64,000 nucleotides of DNA from an uncultured Lachnospiraceae bacterium (GCA_947650005.1 CANSTU010000007.1:18422-82421); one strand, 5' to 3'. Numbered from the stretch's first letter, positions 8,543-17,430 are shown. Made by a program: numbers and translations. Notes: generated by a model not told the origin, from the letters alone.

Positions 8543-9361
8543 TTATATCAGCTCCTCCAGCATCCGTTTCGCCGCGAGGATATCCTTCTTTTGTTCCTCA
8601 CCTTCGATCTCACGCTCAATTGTGATATCCCCATCATAACCGATTTCTTTCAGTCTGGCAATAAAAGCGGGATAATTTACCTTTCCCTTGCCCAGAGGCA
8701 TTTCCTCTCCCAGGCAATGTCCGTCCGTGGGATAGCATCCGTCCTTTCCATGGATACCCATCACATATTCCCCAAACACATCCAATGCGTCCACAGGATT
8801 CGCCTTCCCATACATGATCAGGTTCGCCGGATCCAGATTGACGCCCAGATTATCCATGCCGATATCCTCAATCGCACGCTTCAGCGTCACCGGCGTCTCC
8901 TGTCCTGTCTCAAAAAGGAACCTCTGCCCGTTCTCCCTGCATTTTCCGGCCAGCTGCCTCAGACACGCCAATACCGCAGGGTACCTGGGATCGTGGGGAT
9001 TTTCAGGCATATAGCCTACGTGGGTGACCAGATCCCGCACGCCGATTAAACGGGCAAAATCCGACCCTTCCAGCAGCATGGAAAGCCTCTGAAAACGAAA
9101 CGCCTCCGGCACCAAGCCCAATGTCTCCTGCCCGTCATAAAAATCCCACACCTTCGGCCCTTCCCAGCCACACCAGAAGGCGGTAACGCATACGCCGTAC
9201 CGTTCCATGGCCTCCCGCACCCTCTTCGCGGTCTCTTCCGTTAAAAGCTCCCTTTCCCAGCATACCAGCTGGCAGCTTTCCATTCCCATTTCCACCAGTT
9301 CCCGAAAGCTGTCCTCCAACACGCAGTCCCCGGCCAGCCTTACAATCACTCCTACGCGCAT
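8543..9361 (-). CDS. Sugar phosphate isomerase/epimerase (xylose-isomerase-like TIM barrel)
   Basis: Protein of 272 residues of the AP endonuclease 2/xylose isomerase-like barrel fold. Metal-site residues are seen in RDLVTHVGYMP, FLFETGQETP (Glu), GVNLDPANLIMYG (Asp), GIHGKDG (His-x-Lys-Asp) and TIEREIEGEE (Glu near the C-terminus). These proteins interconvert keto or epimeric sugars and are often paired with Gfo/Idh/MocA dehydrogenases, as here: the next gene upstream (10579) is one. Substrate unknown. The ATG at 9361 has GGGAGGAG next to it, directly after hairpin GCCGC-TGG-GAGCGGC, one of the hairpin-SD leaders of this window. Confidence 0.82.
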   Translation of the reverse strand: MRVGVIVRLAGDCVLEDSFRELVEMGMESCQLVCWERELLTEETAKRVREAMERYGVCVTAFWCGWEGPKVWDFYDGQETLGLVPEAFRFQRLSMLLEGSDFARLIGVRDLVTHVGYMPENPHDPRYPAVLACLRQLAGKCRENGQRFLFETGQETPVTLKRAIEDIGMDNLGVNLDPANLIMYGKANPVDALDVFGEYVMGIHGKDGCYPTDGHCLGEEMPLGKGKVNYPAFIARLKEIGYDGDITIEREIEGEEQKKDILAAKRMLEELI

Positions 9362-9508
9362 AGCTCCTCCCGTTCTGCCGCTCCCAGCGGCTGTCAACCA
9401 CCATCTTTAACCAATTTCTTTCCTTATTTTACTGCATTCCTCTTTGGCGCATACTGAATCCACATCCTGGCTCCTCCACCTGCGCCGTTTTGCCTCTTTC
9501 ATGCGGCA

Positions 9509-10579
9509 TCACCCGTTCGACTTATGCCCCTTTATATATTCCCTGGCGGCTTCCAGTTCCTCCAGTCCCAGCAATACCGATTTGACGCCCTCTTCCAATG
9601 GCGCCCTGCGCATTTCTTTCCCTGACCGCAGGCATTCCAGGAAATATCTGATTTCCGTATAATAGGGCCCCAGGTCAGACAGATTAATGCCGGAAACCGC
9701 ATCCTGCATCTGATCATCCTTTTTCAGCTCCGGCGCAAATACCTTTCCGTCCTTCTCATATACCAGCAAAGCAGGATCCTTTGTCCCGTTATAGATCACC
9801 GTCGCCTCCTCAAAGCTGGCGCGGAAGGAAGGCTCAAAGGCCACCGCCGGGCTCACATCCCAAAGTCCCTCTGCCACCGCGAAAATATCCTTGAACTGAT
9901 AATCCGTAATCACCTGATTGATCAGACCGGTATCGAAAGACGCAGCCTTTACCGTGAAGGAATCCGGTTCCCCCAGCATATATCTCAAAAAGTCCAGATC
10001 ATGGATATGCAGATCCAGCACCACGCTCCCGCTCTTTTCCTCATCCATGAACCAGTTTTCAAATCCCCAGGCCGCCTTACGGCTGAGACGCTGCATCACC
10101 ACGGATTTCAGCTTCCCATAGGTCTGTTTTTCATAGATTTCTTTCAGGTAACGGTATTCCGCAAAGGAACGTACCACCTGGCCCACCATCACCTTCACTC
10201 CGGTTTCCCTTTGGGTCTGCAGAAGCAGTTCTCCTTCTTCTTTGCTCAGGCAGACCGGTTTTTCGATGAAAACATGACAACCCTTCTTCATGGCGCGCAC
10301 AGCGTGATCCGCATGCAGGTAGCTGGGAAGGCAGATGTGCACGATATCCGGCGATTCGTTCTCCAACAGCTCCATGCCCGTTCCATATTTATGTACCCCG
10401 GGCCATACTGCCGCTCCCTTTTCCAGACATTCTTCCCTGCAGTCGGCTATGGCGATCATTTCCACGTCCATCTCATCGGACAGAGCCTTCAATGCCAGGT
10501 TGTGCGTCCCTCCCATTCCGCCGCATCCGATTAATGCTACCGTCAGTTTCCGAGTAATTGCATTCTCCCGTTCTCCCAT
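9509..10579 (-). CDS. Gfo/Idh/MocA-family NAD(P)-dependent dehydrogenase
   Basis: Protein of 356 residues. N-terminal Rossmann fold with ALIGCGGMGGTHNLAL, followed by IVHICLPSYLHADHAVRAM and the catalytic-lysine motif HVFIEKPVCLSKEE. The C-terminal domain has the SGSVVLDLHIHDLDFLRYMLG block with the conserved His/Asp pair. Such enzymes oxidise or epimerise sugars and inositols. The ATG at 10579 follows AAAGGAGG by eight bases; the upstream in-frame sequence lacks a site. It is transcribed with the TIM-barrel isomerase, from a promoter at 10663-10691, suggesting a small sugar-derivative pathway. Confidence 0.9.
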   Translation of the reverse strand: MGERENAITRKLTVALIGCGGMGGTHNLALKALSDEMDVEMIAIADCREECLEKGAAVWPGVHKYGTGMELLENESPDIVHICLPSYLHADHAVRAMKKGCHVFIEKPVCLSKEEGELLLQTQRETGVKVMVGQVVRSFAEYRYLKEIYEKQTYGKLKSVVMQRLSRKAAWGFENWFMDEEKSGSVVLDLHIHDLDFLRYMLGEPDSFTVKAASFDTGLINQVITDYQFKDIFAVAEGLWDVSPAVAFEPSFRASFEEATVIYNGTKDPALLVYEKDGKVFAPELKKDDQMQDAVSGINLSDLGPYYTEIRYFLECLRSGKEMRRAPLEEGVKSVLLGLEELEAAREYIKGHKSNG

Positions 10580-10637
10580 TTTCTTTTCCTCCTTTATCCT
10601 GTGGCTTTTTTGCCCTATGGTCTCCTGTCGTCCTTCT

Positions 10638-10691
10638 ATTTGTACTATCCCATTACAAATACACACTATCATATACGGCGGAGCCTGTCAA
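10638..10691 (-). promoter_or_regulatory. Promoter and candidate operator for the dehydrogenase-isomerase pair
   Basis: Minus-strand TTGACA (10686-10691), 17-base spacer, TAGTGT (10663-10668). Just downstream of the -10 box lies the inverted repeat ATTTGTA (10638-10644) / TACAAAT (10654-10660), well placed for a repressor. Confidence 0.45.
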
Positions 10692-11289
10692 CTGCGTTAT
10701 TTTCTCTTCCATCTGCGTTCTTTATTAACGCCCTCCGGTCAAGGTCGGCCGAATGTTTCTTTCTCTTGGCCCTTTCTATAATCATATGCTGGAAAAAAGC
10801 CCGACGCCGGAAGGCGCAGACGCTATCCCACATCCCGCATCCGCGGCGTCCGATTCCCCTCCCGAAGCGCTCGCTTCGCGCCAAACGGGATCCTGTCAAG
10901 AGCATGAGAGGTGACAATTTAAAAGCGCTGCCTAAAATCATTTGTAAATATACATTGCAAATAACAATTATCTGATTTAAAATCAAAGATGCAACTCTAA
11001 ATTTGGAGAAATGCTTCATAATTTGTAATTATGAGGGTTATATCCTGATTTAAGCGCCTGTTGAAGCAGGCAGACAGGCGTTAGATTAAGAATGTTTTTG
11101 CATCTATTTTTCAGCCGTGAATTGATGCCTGCTTCTACAGGCACGGAGGGTTCGTGTGAAATAAGCCCGATGGCTTGTTTTTCACACGCAATTTGCGCCG
11201 CAGACGGCCCAAATTGAATCACAGATGAGAAATTGCATGCGCGATTTCTCGTCGCGCTGCCGCGCAGGAGGCGGTATGAAAGGATTCTT
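10692..11289 (+). other. Long leader of the MATE gene with promoter and three hairpin-SD units
   Basis: No protein gene is apparent. A promoter-like TTGCAA (10955-10960), 17-base spacer and TAAAAT (10978-10983) points to the MATE gene. Then come units of the dispersed element: CTGATTTAAGC, GCCTG-TTGAAG-CAGGC, AGACAGGCGTTAG (11044-11085); GAATTGATGCCTG-CTTCTA-CAGGCACGGAGGG (about 11119-11152) followed by GTGTGAAATAAGCC and its partner GGCTTGTTTTTCACAC; and GAGAAATTGC / GCGATTTCTC followed by GCGC-TGCC-GCGC and AGGAGG at about 11226-11275. Confidence 0.5.
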
Positions 11290-12654
11290 ATGAAAGAGAA
11301 AAAATCGGAAGTGATGGTGAACAAGAAGGAATTTTATAATAATCTGTCCAGGCTCGCCCTGCCGATCGCGCTTCAAAGCCTGATGCTCGCATCGGTGGCT
11401 GCCGGCGACGCGCTGATGCTCGGGAAAGTCGCGCAAGATGAGATGACAGCCGTTTCGCTGGCAACACAGATCCAGTTCGTCCAGAACATGTTCCTTGCGG
11501 CTATCACAGGGGCCGGAGCCATCCTCGGCGCCCAGTATTGGGGAAAAGGCGACAGGCATACCTTGGAGGATCTTTTTAACATGATGCTTCGGTTTTGCGG
11601 AGCGGTGTCCATCCTGTTCTTCCTGGCATGCGAATGGATGCCGGAACTGCTCATGCATATTTTTACCCACGATGATCCGCTGATCGCCCTGGGCAGCTCC
11701 TATCTGCGCATTGCAGGCTGGTCCTATCTGCTTACGGGAATATCCCAATGCTATCTGACGATGATGAAGGTATCGGATCATGTAAAGCCCGGCGCAATCA
11801 TCAGTTCCTGCGCGGTGCTTCTGAACATATGCCTGAATGCAGTATTTATATTCGGACTGCTGGGCGCGCCGAGAATGCAGGCAAGGGGAGCCGCCCTTGC
11901 CACTACGATTTCCCGTATCGTAGAGCTGGCCCTATGTATCTTCGTATCGTCGAAATCGTCTTATATCCGTCCGGCCTTTGAGAGATTTTTCAAACTGCCA
12001 AAGCTGCTGAAAGCGGATTTTATCAAACAGTGCCTTCCTCTTATGGGAGGTTCGTTATGCTGGGGGATCGGGTTTACCTCCTATACTGCGATCATGGGAC
12101 ATATGGGGTCGGATGCAGCGGCGGCGAACTCCGTATCGGCCGTTGTCCGGGATCTGATCTGCTGCATGTGTAACGGGATCGGCAGTGCAGCAGGGATCAT
12201 GGTGGGAAATGAGCTCGGAGCCGGACGCCTTGAGCTGGGAAAAGCCTATGGGATAAAGCTCAAGAATATTTCTTATGTCATCGGTTTTCTATCCACCGCT
12301 TTGGTGCTAGCGGTAACGCCGCTGATCGTACGGATGGTGATCCTGACAGACCAGGCGCAGGGGTATCTTACGGGAATGATGGTGATCATGTCCATCTACA
12401 TGATCGGACGGTGTGTCAATACCGTCACCATAAACGGCGTGTTGGACGGCGGCGGCGATACGTTGTTCGATATGTACAGCCTGATCGTCTGTATGTGGAT
12501 CATAGCCATTCCTCTGGCCCTCCTGGGCGCGTTTGTCCTGCATTGGTCGCCGCTAGCAGTTTATGCCTGTACTTGTCTGGACGAGGTGGGTAAGATCCCT
12601 TGGGTAATGATTCGGTTTAAGAAGTACAAGTGGGTCCAGGATCTGACACGGTAG
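11290..12654 (+). CDS. MATE-family efflux transporter
   Basis: Polytopic membrane protein of 454 residues with about twelve hydrophobic segments and two similar halves, as in the MATE family (cation/drug antiporters). Typical features are LALPIALQSLMLASVAAGDALMLG in the first helix and ITGAGAILGAQYWGKGD. The start is uncertain: AGGAGG sits just before an earlier ATG (11279) that opens a five-codon frame ending TTATGA, whose stop overlaps the ATG at 11290. This would couple translation of the transporter to a tiny upstream frame. Substrate is unknown; many such genes export drugs or metabolites. Confidence 0.88.
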   Translation: MKEKKSEVMVNKKEFYNNLSRLALPIALQSLMLASVAAGDALMLGKVAQDEMTAVSLATQIQFVQNMFLAAITGAGAILGAQYWGKGDRHTLEDLFNMMLRFCGAVSILFFLACEWMPELLMHIFTHDDPLIALGSSYLRIAGWSYLLTGISQCYLTMMKVSDHVKPGAIISSCAVLLNICLNAVFIFGLLGAPRMQARGAALATTISRIVELALCIFVSSKSSYIRPAFERFFKLPKLLKADFIKQCLPLMGGSLCWGIGFTSYTAIMGHMGSDAAAANSVSAVVRDLICCMCNGIGSAAGIMVGNELGAGRLELGKAYGIKLKNISYVIGFLSTALVLAVTPLIVRMVILTDQAQGYLTGMMVIMSIYMIGRCVNTVTINGVLDGGGDTLFDMYSLIVCMWIIAIPLALLGAFVLHWSPLAVYACTCLDEVGKIPWVMIRFKKYKWVQDLTR

Positions 12655-12755
12655 ATCCACACCCAGGCGAGCATAGGACAACCTTGCGTGGGCCATTCCT
12701 GCGTTTAGCGTATCAGGGAAGCGGGCAGGGCCAGTGTAGGAGCCTACGTTCCTGG

Positions 12756-12784
12756 TTGCAACTTTCCATCTAACCTGCTATAAT
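12756..12784 (+). promoter_or_regulatory. Sigma-A promoter of the ROK-dehydrogenase operon
   Basis: TTGCAA (12756-12761), exact 17-base spacer, TATAAT (12779-12784), about 50 bases before the ROK start. Confidence 0.6.
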
Positions 12785-12836
12785 TCGATTAATAAGATGA
12801 TATTACAATTATGGCTACAACCGGAAAGAAGGCGAT

Positions 12837-14096
12837 ATGAAGCTTGTCAACCAGCAATTGATCAAAAATACGAACCTGAAGCTGCTCTACAATTCGGTGT
12901 TTCACAACCGGGGCATATCCAGGGCCGATCTCGCAAGGCAGACCGGGTTGAGCCGGACGGCCGTATCCGCTCTGGTGGACGAGCTGGCCGAGGCTGGTTT
13001 TGTCCGGGACGCCGGTTCCTCTGCGGGCTGGGAAGAGATGCAGCGGATGGCCGGCTGCGCAAATCTTTCTTCCGCCGTAGCGGAAAACGCTTCCGGTGCA
13101 CGGCGGAAAGCCGGACGCAAACCCAACAGCCTGGAACTTTGTTCCGGAAACTATTATGTGCTGGTTTTCGGCTGGGAGACGGACTCCGTCCAGGTGCATC
13201 TGGCCGATATTTCAGGCGCCGTTTCCCGGCATGAAGAAATTGGAAAGGGATCTTCCGATTCCTATATACAGTTGTGCCGGACATGGCTGGACGGGCTTCT
13301 CGCTTCCACAGTCACCAGGCGGCAGCTTCTTGGCATCTGTTTTGTCCTGCCTGCCATGCTCGATCCTACGGAACGTACGGCTTTTTCCACAACAGTCAGT
13401 CTGGAATATGACGGCGGCGGTGAAGGGGTCTTTTCCCGCCTTCAGGAAGCCTTTCCGGAACATGCCGTGGCCGTACTCAATGATACGGCCTGCGCCGCTT
13501 ATGCGGAAAAGGTCTATACGGGGGTTACGGAAAAGGATTTTGCTTTCATCCGGTTTGACCGAGGAATCGGCGCTGCCCTGTTCATTCAGGATCGGCTTCT
13601 GGGCGACGCCTGCGCATCCCACACCCAGTTCGGCCATTTCAGCATCTCTCCCGACGGGCCTCCCTGCGCCTGCGGGAATCGGGGTTGCCTGGAAATGCTG
13701 CTTCGGGAAGACAGGCTGCCAGAACGGCTTCCCCAGAAGAACATCCCCCTCACCTATGAAAGTTTGGGGCAGTCTGCGCTGTACGGGGATACGGCCTCCA
13801 TGCAGACCATCCGGGACATGGCCTTTGAATTTTCCCTTGCCCTGGCCAATCTGGTCTGCCTGGTGCATCCATCCCTTATCGTACTCGGCGGCAGAATCCG
13901 CCGCCTGGGCCCTTTTTTCCTGGAAGAGGTCCGCAGGGCACTGACCGAACACAGCTTTCATAAAATGACGGATACGCTCCGGCTTCGCTATAGCATCCTG
14001 GACTCCAATGCCTGCTATAACGGGGCCATGAAATATTTTTTTGATCGTCACTACCAGTTCACAGCCAATATGGAACACACCTTTTTTATTGGCTGA
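12837..14096 (+). CDS. ROK-family transcriptional regulator (NagC/XylR type)
   Basis: Protein of 419 residues with an N-terminal winged helix (ISRADLARQTGLSRTAVSALVDELAEAG, residues about 27-55) and a ROK sugar-kinase-like domain. The zinc motif PCACGNRGCLE is intact near residue 280, and an ATP-site-like DRGIGAALF replaces the usual DxGTGxG. An unusual Ala/Gly-rich insert (about residues 60-100) separates the DNA-binding and sensor domains. AAGAAGGCGAT precedes the ATG. It is followed in 117 bases by a Gfo/Idh/MocA dehydrogenase, probably its target as well as operon partner. Effector sugar unknown. Confidence 0.88.
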   Translation: MKLVNQQLIKNTNLKLLYNSVFHNRGISRADLARQTGLSRTAVSALVDELAEAGFVRDAGSSAGWEEMQRMAGCANLSSAVAENASGARRKAGRKPNSLELCSGNYYVLVFGWETDSVQVHLADISGAVSRHEEIGKGSSDSYIQLCRTWLDGLLASTVTRRQLLGICFVLPAMLDPTERTAFSTTVSLEYDGGGEGVFSRLQEAFPEHAVAVLNDTACAAYAEKVYTGVTEKDFAFIRFDRGIGAALFIQDRLLGDACASHTQFGHFSISPDGPPCACGNRGCLEMLLREDRLPERLPQKNIPLTYESLGQSALYGDTASMQTIRDMAFEFSLALANLVCLVHPSLIVLGGRIRRLGPFFLEEVRRALTEHSFHKMTDTLRLRYSILDSNACYNGAMKYFFDRHYQFTANMEHTFFIG

Positions 14097-14170
14097 GTCC
14101 AAACCTTTGCTGCGCTTGGCAACGGTTCATTGCAGACGGATGCCCGAGGCGGCAGAACGAAAGAAACAAG

Positions 14171-14207
14171 CCTGATTTGAACGCCCGCTGGTGCGGGCAG
14201 ACGGGAG
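14171..14207 (+). repeat. Hairpin-SD element before dehydrogenase gene
   Basis: Reads CTGATTTG, then GCCCGC-TGGT-GCGGGC, then AGACGGGAG. The GGGAG (14203-14207) is the ribosome binding site of the ATG at 14214. This plus-strand copy has the same internal order as the minus-strand copies, so the element follows gene direction, not chromosome direction. Confidence 0.8.
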
Positions 14208-14213
14208 CAAAAT

Positions 14214-15293
14214 ATGAGTAAATTGAGAATTGCAATCATGGGCTGCGGAAGGATCTCTGCATCCTACGCTGCCGCTTTTCGGCAGCTTCAAGAAACCGTC
14301 CAGTTAATCTGTGCCGTGGATATCGATATCCTAAAAGCAAAGGCTTTTGCCGAACCCTTCGGCGCGGCTTACGGAACCTGTTTTGAAGATCTGGAAAAAC
14401 AGCAGATCGACGTACTTCATCTGTGCCTTCCCCACTATCTCCACGCCCCCATGGCCGTCCGGGCCATGCAGGCAGGGATGCATGTGCTCACGGAAAAGCC
14501 CGTGGCAATGACTTTGCAGGAGGCGGACCAGATGGCCAAAGCCGCAAAGCAGACTGGAAAAAAACTGGGCGTGATTTTTCAGACCCGTTATGAGGAAAGC
14601 GTGATCACGCTGCGCAGGATGATACAGGAGGGAGCCTTTGGCAGGATTCTAAGCGCCCGTTCTTTTCTCACCTGGAACCGTCCCTATTCCTATTATGAGG
14701 GCAGCGACTGGAAAGGCACCTGGGAACGGGAGGGCGGCGGCGTGCTCATCGATCAGGCTATTCACAGCATCGACCGCGTCCGCCACATGCTGGGAAGTGA
14801 AGTGGAATGGATCGATGGAAGCATCCACAACCACTGCCATGACCGCCTGCTGGTGGAGGATAGTGCGGAAGCGGCCATCCGCTTCAAAAATGGCTGTATC
14901 TACAGCCTCTATGCCTGCAATTCCTATGCAGACGATGTTCCCATCTACCTAGAATTCTTTGGAGAAAAAGGCCGCTGCGGTCTACGGCAGGATGTGGGAT
15001 TCTATGAGCTCGATGGAAAAATGCACACCATTCCCGTGACTACGCAGACGCCCGACGGAGCGTCTTCCGCCACGCCCTCCTATTGGGGCGAGAGCCATCC
15101 GAAGCAGCTTCTGGATTTCTATACCAGCGTCCTTTCTGATACGCCCGTTGCTGTGGATGTAGAAGAAGGACGGCGCACCCTGGAGATCATCAAAGGGATT
15201 TATCTTTCCTCCCTGAAAAGGGGACGGATTTATCTGCCCTTTGAAGATGTAAAGTATTGCGGTCTGAATCAAATCCAGACACAGACGCCATAA
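14214..15293 (+). CDS. Gfo/Idh/MocA-family dehydrogenase
   Basis: Protein of 359 residues. Rossmann motif IMGCGRISASYAAAF at the N-terminus, VLHLCLPHYLHAPMAVRAM and catalytic-lysine motif HVLTEKPVAMTLQEA, then GGGVLIDQAIHSIDRVRHMLG with the conserved His/Asp. It differs clearly from the dehydrogenase at 9509-10579, so it is not a recent duplicate. It follows the ROK regulator, and a sugar-derivative oxidation controlled by that regulator is likely. Its GGGAG ribosome binding site is supplied by the hairpin-SD element. Confidence 0.9.
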   Translation: MSKLRIAIMGCGRISASYAAAFRQLQETVQLICAVDIDILKAKAFAEPFGAAYGTCFEDLEKQQIDVLHLCLPHYLHAPMAVRAMQAGMHVLTEKPVAMTLQEADQMAKAAKQTGKKLGVIFQTRYEESVITLRRMIQEGAFGRILSARSFLTWNRPYSYYEGSDWKGTWEREGGGVLIDQAIHSIDRVRHMLGSEVEWIDGSIHNHCHDRLLVEDSAEAAIRFKNGCIYSLYACNSYADDVPIYLEFFGEKGRCGLRQDVGFYELDGKMHTIPVTTQTPDGASSATPSYWGESHPKQLLDFYTSVLSDTPVAVDVEEGRRTLEIIKGIYLSSLKRGRIYLPFEDVKYCGLNQIQTQTP

Positions 15294-15315
15294 CCGGATT
15301 TCTCCTTATCTCCAC

Positions 15316-15633
15316 GCCAAACACAAAAACGGTTCGATAACACTCCCTTTGGGCCCCTCCCAGGATGCGGGTGGAAACGGTACGCTCCGGCACGATAGAA
15401 AGGGGGAGGTCATGGATCTTTTCAGGTGCCTTCATGCCATGAAGAGGAGACCTGCTTCCCAGGAGGGGCGCCCCCGACTGGGAGGCGTCCTGGGCTCCTC
15501 GGAATGTCGGGCGTGAGCGCGACCGAAAAGATCCATGGCTTTCCTCCTTTCTTCCGTACCGGAGCGTACCGTTTCCATCTGCATCCTGGAAGGGGCCCAA
15601 AGGGAGTGTTATCGAACCGTCCTTGCGTTTGGC
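15316..15633. repeat. 318-bp imperfect palindrome (MITE-like or giant hairpin)
   Basis: The two ends are inverted copies: GCCAAACACAAAAACGG at the left, and the complement of GCCAAACGCAAGGACGG at the right. Arms 15316-15423 and 15525-15633 pair along about 108 bases with roughly 85% identity, including uninterrupted TTCGATAACACTCCCTTTGG and GGAAACGGTACGCTCCGG. The 101-base centre is itself partly self-complementary around GGGGCGCCCC. It fills the gap between convergent genes. No protein gene is credible inside. Confidence 0.85.
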
Positions 15634-15644
15634 ATCCTCCTTTC

Positions 15645-16421
15645 TCATGATCCGGTGGACTTGAATTTTCTGATTCCCACCCGGTACAGGGCATAGGACG
15701 GTATCACAAACAGGAGAGACAAGAGCGGACAGAGCACATAGAACAACCCTGTCTTTCTGTCGATCAGGTACAGCAGGGGATAATACTGGAACAGGGCCAG
15801 CGGAACCATGAAGGTCAAAACCTTCAGGATCTCCTTACCATACACGGAAAACGGATATTGGCCGAATTTCCTGGAACCGTAGGTGAACACGGTCAGGAAA
15901 TCCATGGACTCGATCAGGAAAAAACTGAAGGAAGCCGTCATCAGAAACAACGCAAAGAACACGATGCTCCCGCAAATGATCATCAGGGCCAGCACGAACA
16001 TTTTATCCACTGTCCACCGGATTCCGCTCGTCCTTACCGCATAGGCCAGCACGATGACCGCCTGAATGGTAAGCCCCAGTCGCGTGAAGTCTGTATTGGG
16101 CGCCAGAACCTGCATCAAGATGCTTCTGGGCCGCACCATGATACGGTCAAAGCTTCCGTCACCGAGTATTCTGGAAAAGGAAGCCAGGCCGCCCCCGAAC
16201 AGTTCTCCGATGGAAAAGGACAGCATCACCACCGAAAAGCACAATAATACTTCCTGAAAGGAAAAATCATCCACCCGGTCGATTCTCCCAAAAAGGAACG
16301 CAATGCTGAAGAAAGAAGCAAAAGCCGTAAGAAACTGGCCAAAAGTCGCCAACAAAAACGAGGCCTTGTACTGCATTTGGCTCTTCAGCTGCATTCCAAA
16401 ATAACTCATGTATAATCTCAT
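15645..16421 (-). CDS. ABC-2 type exporter permease (second subunit)
   Basis: Membrane protein of 258 residues with about six hydrophobic segments; it resembles the ABC-2-like family formerly called DUF990, which occurs as permease pairs with one ATPase. Features include IGELFGGGLASFSRILGDGSFDRIMVRP, a conserved cytoplasmic block shared by this family and echoed in the neighbouring permease (DLVRPIG). Last gene of a LytTR regulator-ATPase-permease-permease series. A tandem array of hairpin-SD elements separates it from the first permease. Substrate unknown. Confidence 0.82.
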   Translation of the reverse strand: MRLYMSYFGMQLKSQMQYKASFLLATFGQFLTAFASFFSIAFLFGRIDRVDDFSFQEVLLCFSVVMLSFSIGELFGGGLASFSRILGDGSFDRIMVRPRSILMQVLAPNTDFTRLGLTIQAVIVLAYAVRTSGIRWTVDKMFVLALMIICGSIVFFALFLMTASFSFFLIESMDFLTVFTYGSRKFGQYPFSVYGKEILKVLTFMVPLALFQYYPLLYLIDRKTGLFYVLCPLLSLLFVIPSYALYRVGIRKFKSTGS

Positions 16422-16456
16422 ATCAACTTTACCTTTCTACAGCCTGCCTTCCTGTA

Positions 16457-16629
16457 AACTCCCCTCTGCCCGCTTTAGCGGGCACTCTATTCAGGATCGG
16501 GAAATCTCTGATTTCACGTTAACTCCCCTCTGTCCACTTTTAGAGGGCACTCGCGTCAAAATTTTGATCCCATCCGCCTGCTGTGGCAGGCATACAAGTC
16601 TGGACCGGGAAATCGCAGATTTCATGTTA
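16457..16629 (-). repeat. Tandem array of hairpin-SD elements between two permease genes
   Basis: Three hairpins in a row on the minus strand: TGCCTGC-CACA-GCAGGCGGATGGGA, GTGCCCTCTAAAAGTGGAC followed by AGAGGGGAG, and GTGCCCGC-TAAA-GCGGGCAGAGGGGAG. Two AAATC/GATTT hairpins lie between them (GAAATCTGCGATTTC and GAAATCAGAGATTTC). The unit is about 64 bases. The array begins right at the TAA stop (16627-16629) of the upstream permease. No gene lies inside except possible micro-ORFs. Confidence 0.8.
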
Positions 16630-17430
16630 GCCGCCCTGAACCACCACTCGTTTCAGGGCACAGCCCATGCAGATCCTTCCTAAAAGATAGAGCGCCGCCA
16701 GCCAGAACAGTTGAAATACGATGCCCCACACCGCCTCCATCCCGTTAACCGTTCCTGCAAAAATCTGCAGAGGCATATTCTGCATGGCGGCAAAAGGAAG
16801 CAGCTTCACCACTGCCAGGATCTTTTCCGGAAAGAATACCAGAGGGATTTCCCCTCCGGAAAGAAAGGATACCACGGCCGTCACGATGATCCGCACGCCC
16901 CGCTGGGAAATGATATAAAACAGGGAAATATACATGAGCATGGCAAATGCCACCACCACCAGAAAGGCCAACAAAGCGGATAGGAGAAATAGGGCCAGCT
17001 GCCAAACCGGAATCTGCAGGGTGAGCCGGTAAGGTTTCGGCATGAGAGCCGCCAGAAAGACGAGAGGCAGACAGTTTACGGCCGTGAATGCCACGCGGTT
17101 GGCCGCTGACTGGCTGAACCATTTGCCGTACAGCCCGATGGGCCGCACCAAGTCATATACCACGGCGCCGCTGCTGATCGCAGTATAGATCTCTTCGTCT
17201 GAGAATACCACGGTGAACAGAATAATGATGATCTGCCGCATCCATACATAGGATACGAGTTGAGAAAACTCCATGGGCAGGCGGAGCGCATCCGTGCGGT
17301 AGATCGCCGCATATACCAGTATTTCCATTATGCCAAACACATAATTTTTCAGGATATGCCCGATCAGCGCTCCCCGATATTGCAGGCTGTTGATAAAACG
17401 GATCCGAAATAGAGAAGCATATTTTTTCAT
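16627..17430 (-). CDS. ABC-2 type exporter permease (first subunit)
   Basis: Membrane protein of 267 residues with about six hydrophobic segments, related to the downstream permease and to the DUF990-like ABC-2 family. A conserved motif AISSGAVVYDLVRPIGLYGKWFSQSAA lies near residues 85-110. Its ATG overlaps the TGA of the ATPase gene by four bases (ATGA), so the subunits are translationally coupled. The permeases likely form a heterodimer with the ATPase. Its stop codon is contributed by the start of the hairpin-SD array. Confidence 0.85.
   Translation of the reverse strand: MKKYASLFRIRFINSLQYRGALIGHILKNYVFGIMEILVYAAIYRTDALRLPMEFSQLVSYVWMRQIIIILFTVVFSDEEIYTAISSGAVVYDLVRPIGLYGKWFSQSAANRVAFTAVNCLPLVFLAALMPKPYRLTLQIPVWQLALFLLSALLAFLVVVAFAMLMYISLFYIISQRGVRIIVTAVVSFLSGGEIPLVFFPEKILAVVKLLPFAAMQNMPLQIFAGTVNGMEAVWGIVFQLFWLAALYLLGRICMGCALKRVVVQGG

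Noticed and set aside
15316..15633. Insertion sequence with transposase
   Set aside because: No transposase-like frame in the palindrome; only inverted-repeat structure is present.
16457..16629. CRISPR-like array
   Set aside because: Units are about 64 bases with no constant repeat/variable spacer pattern, and there are no cas genes.
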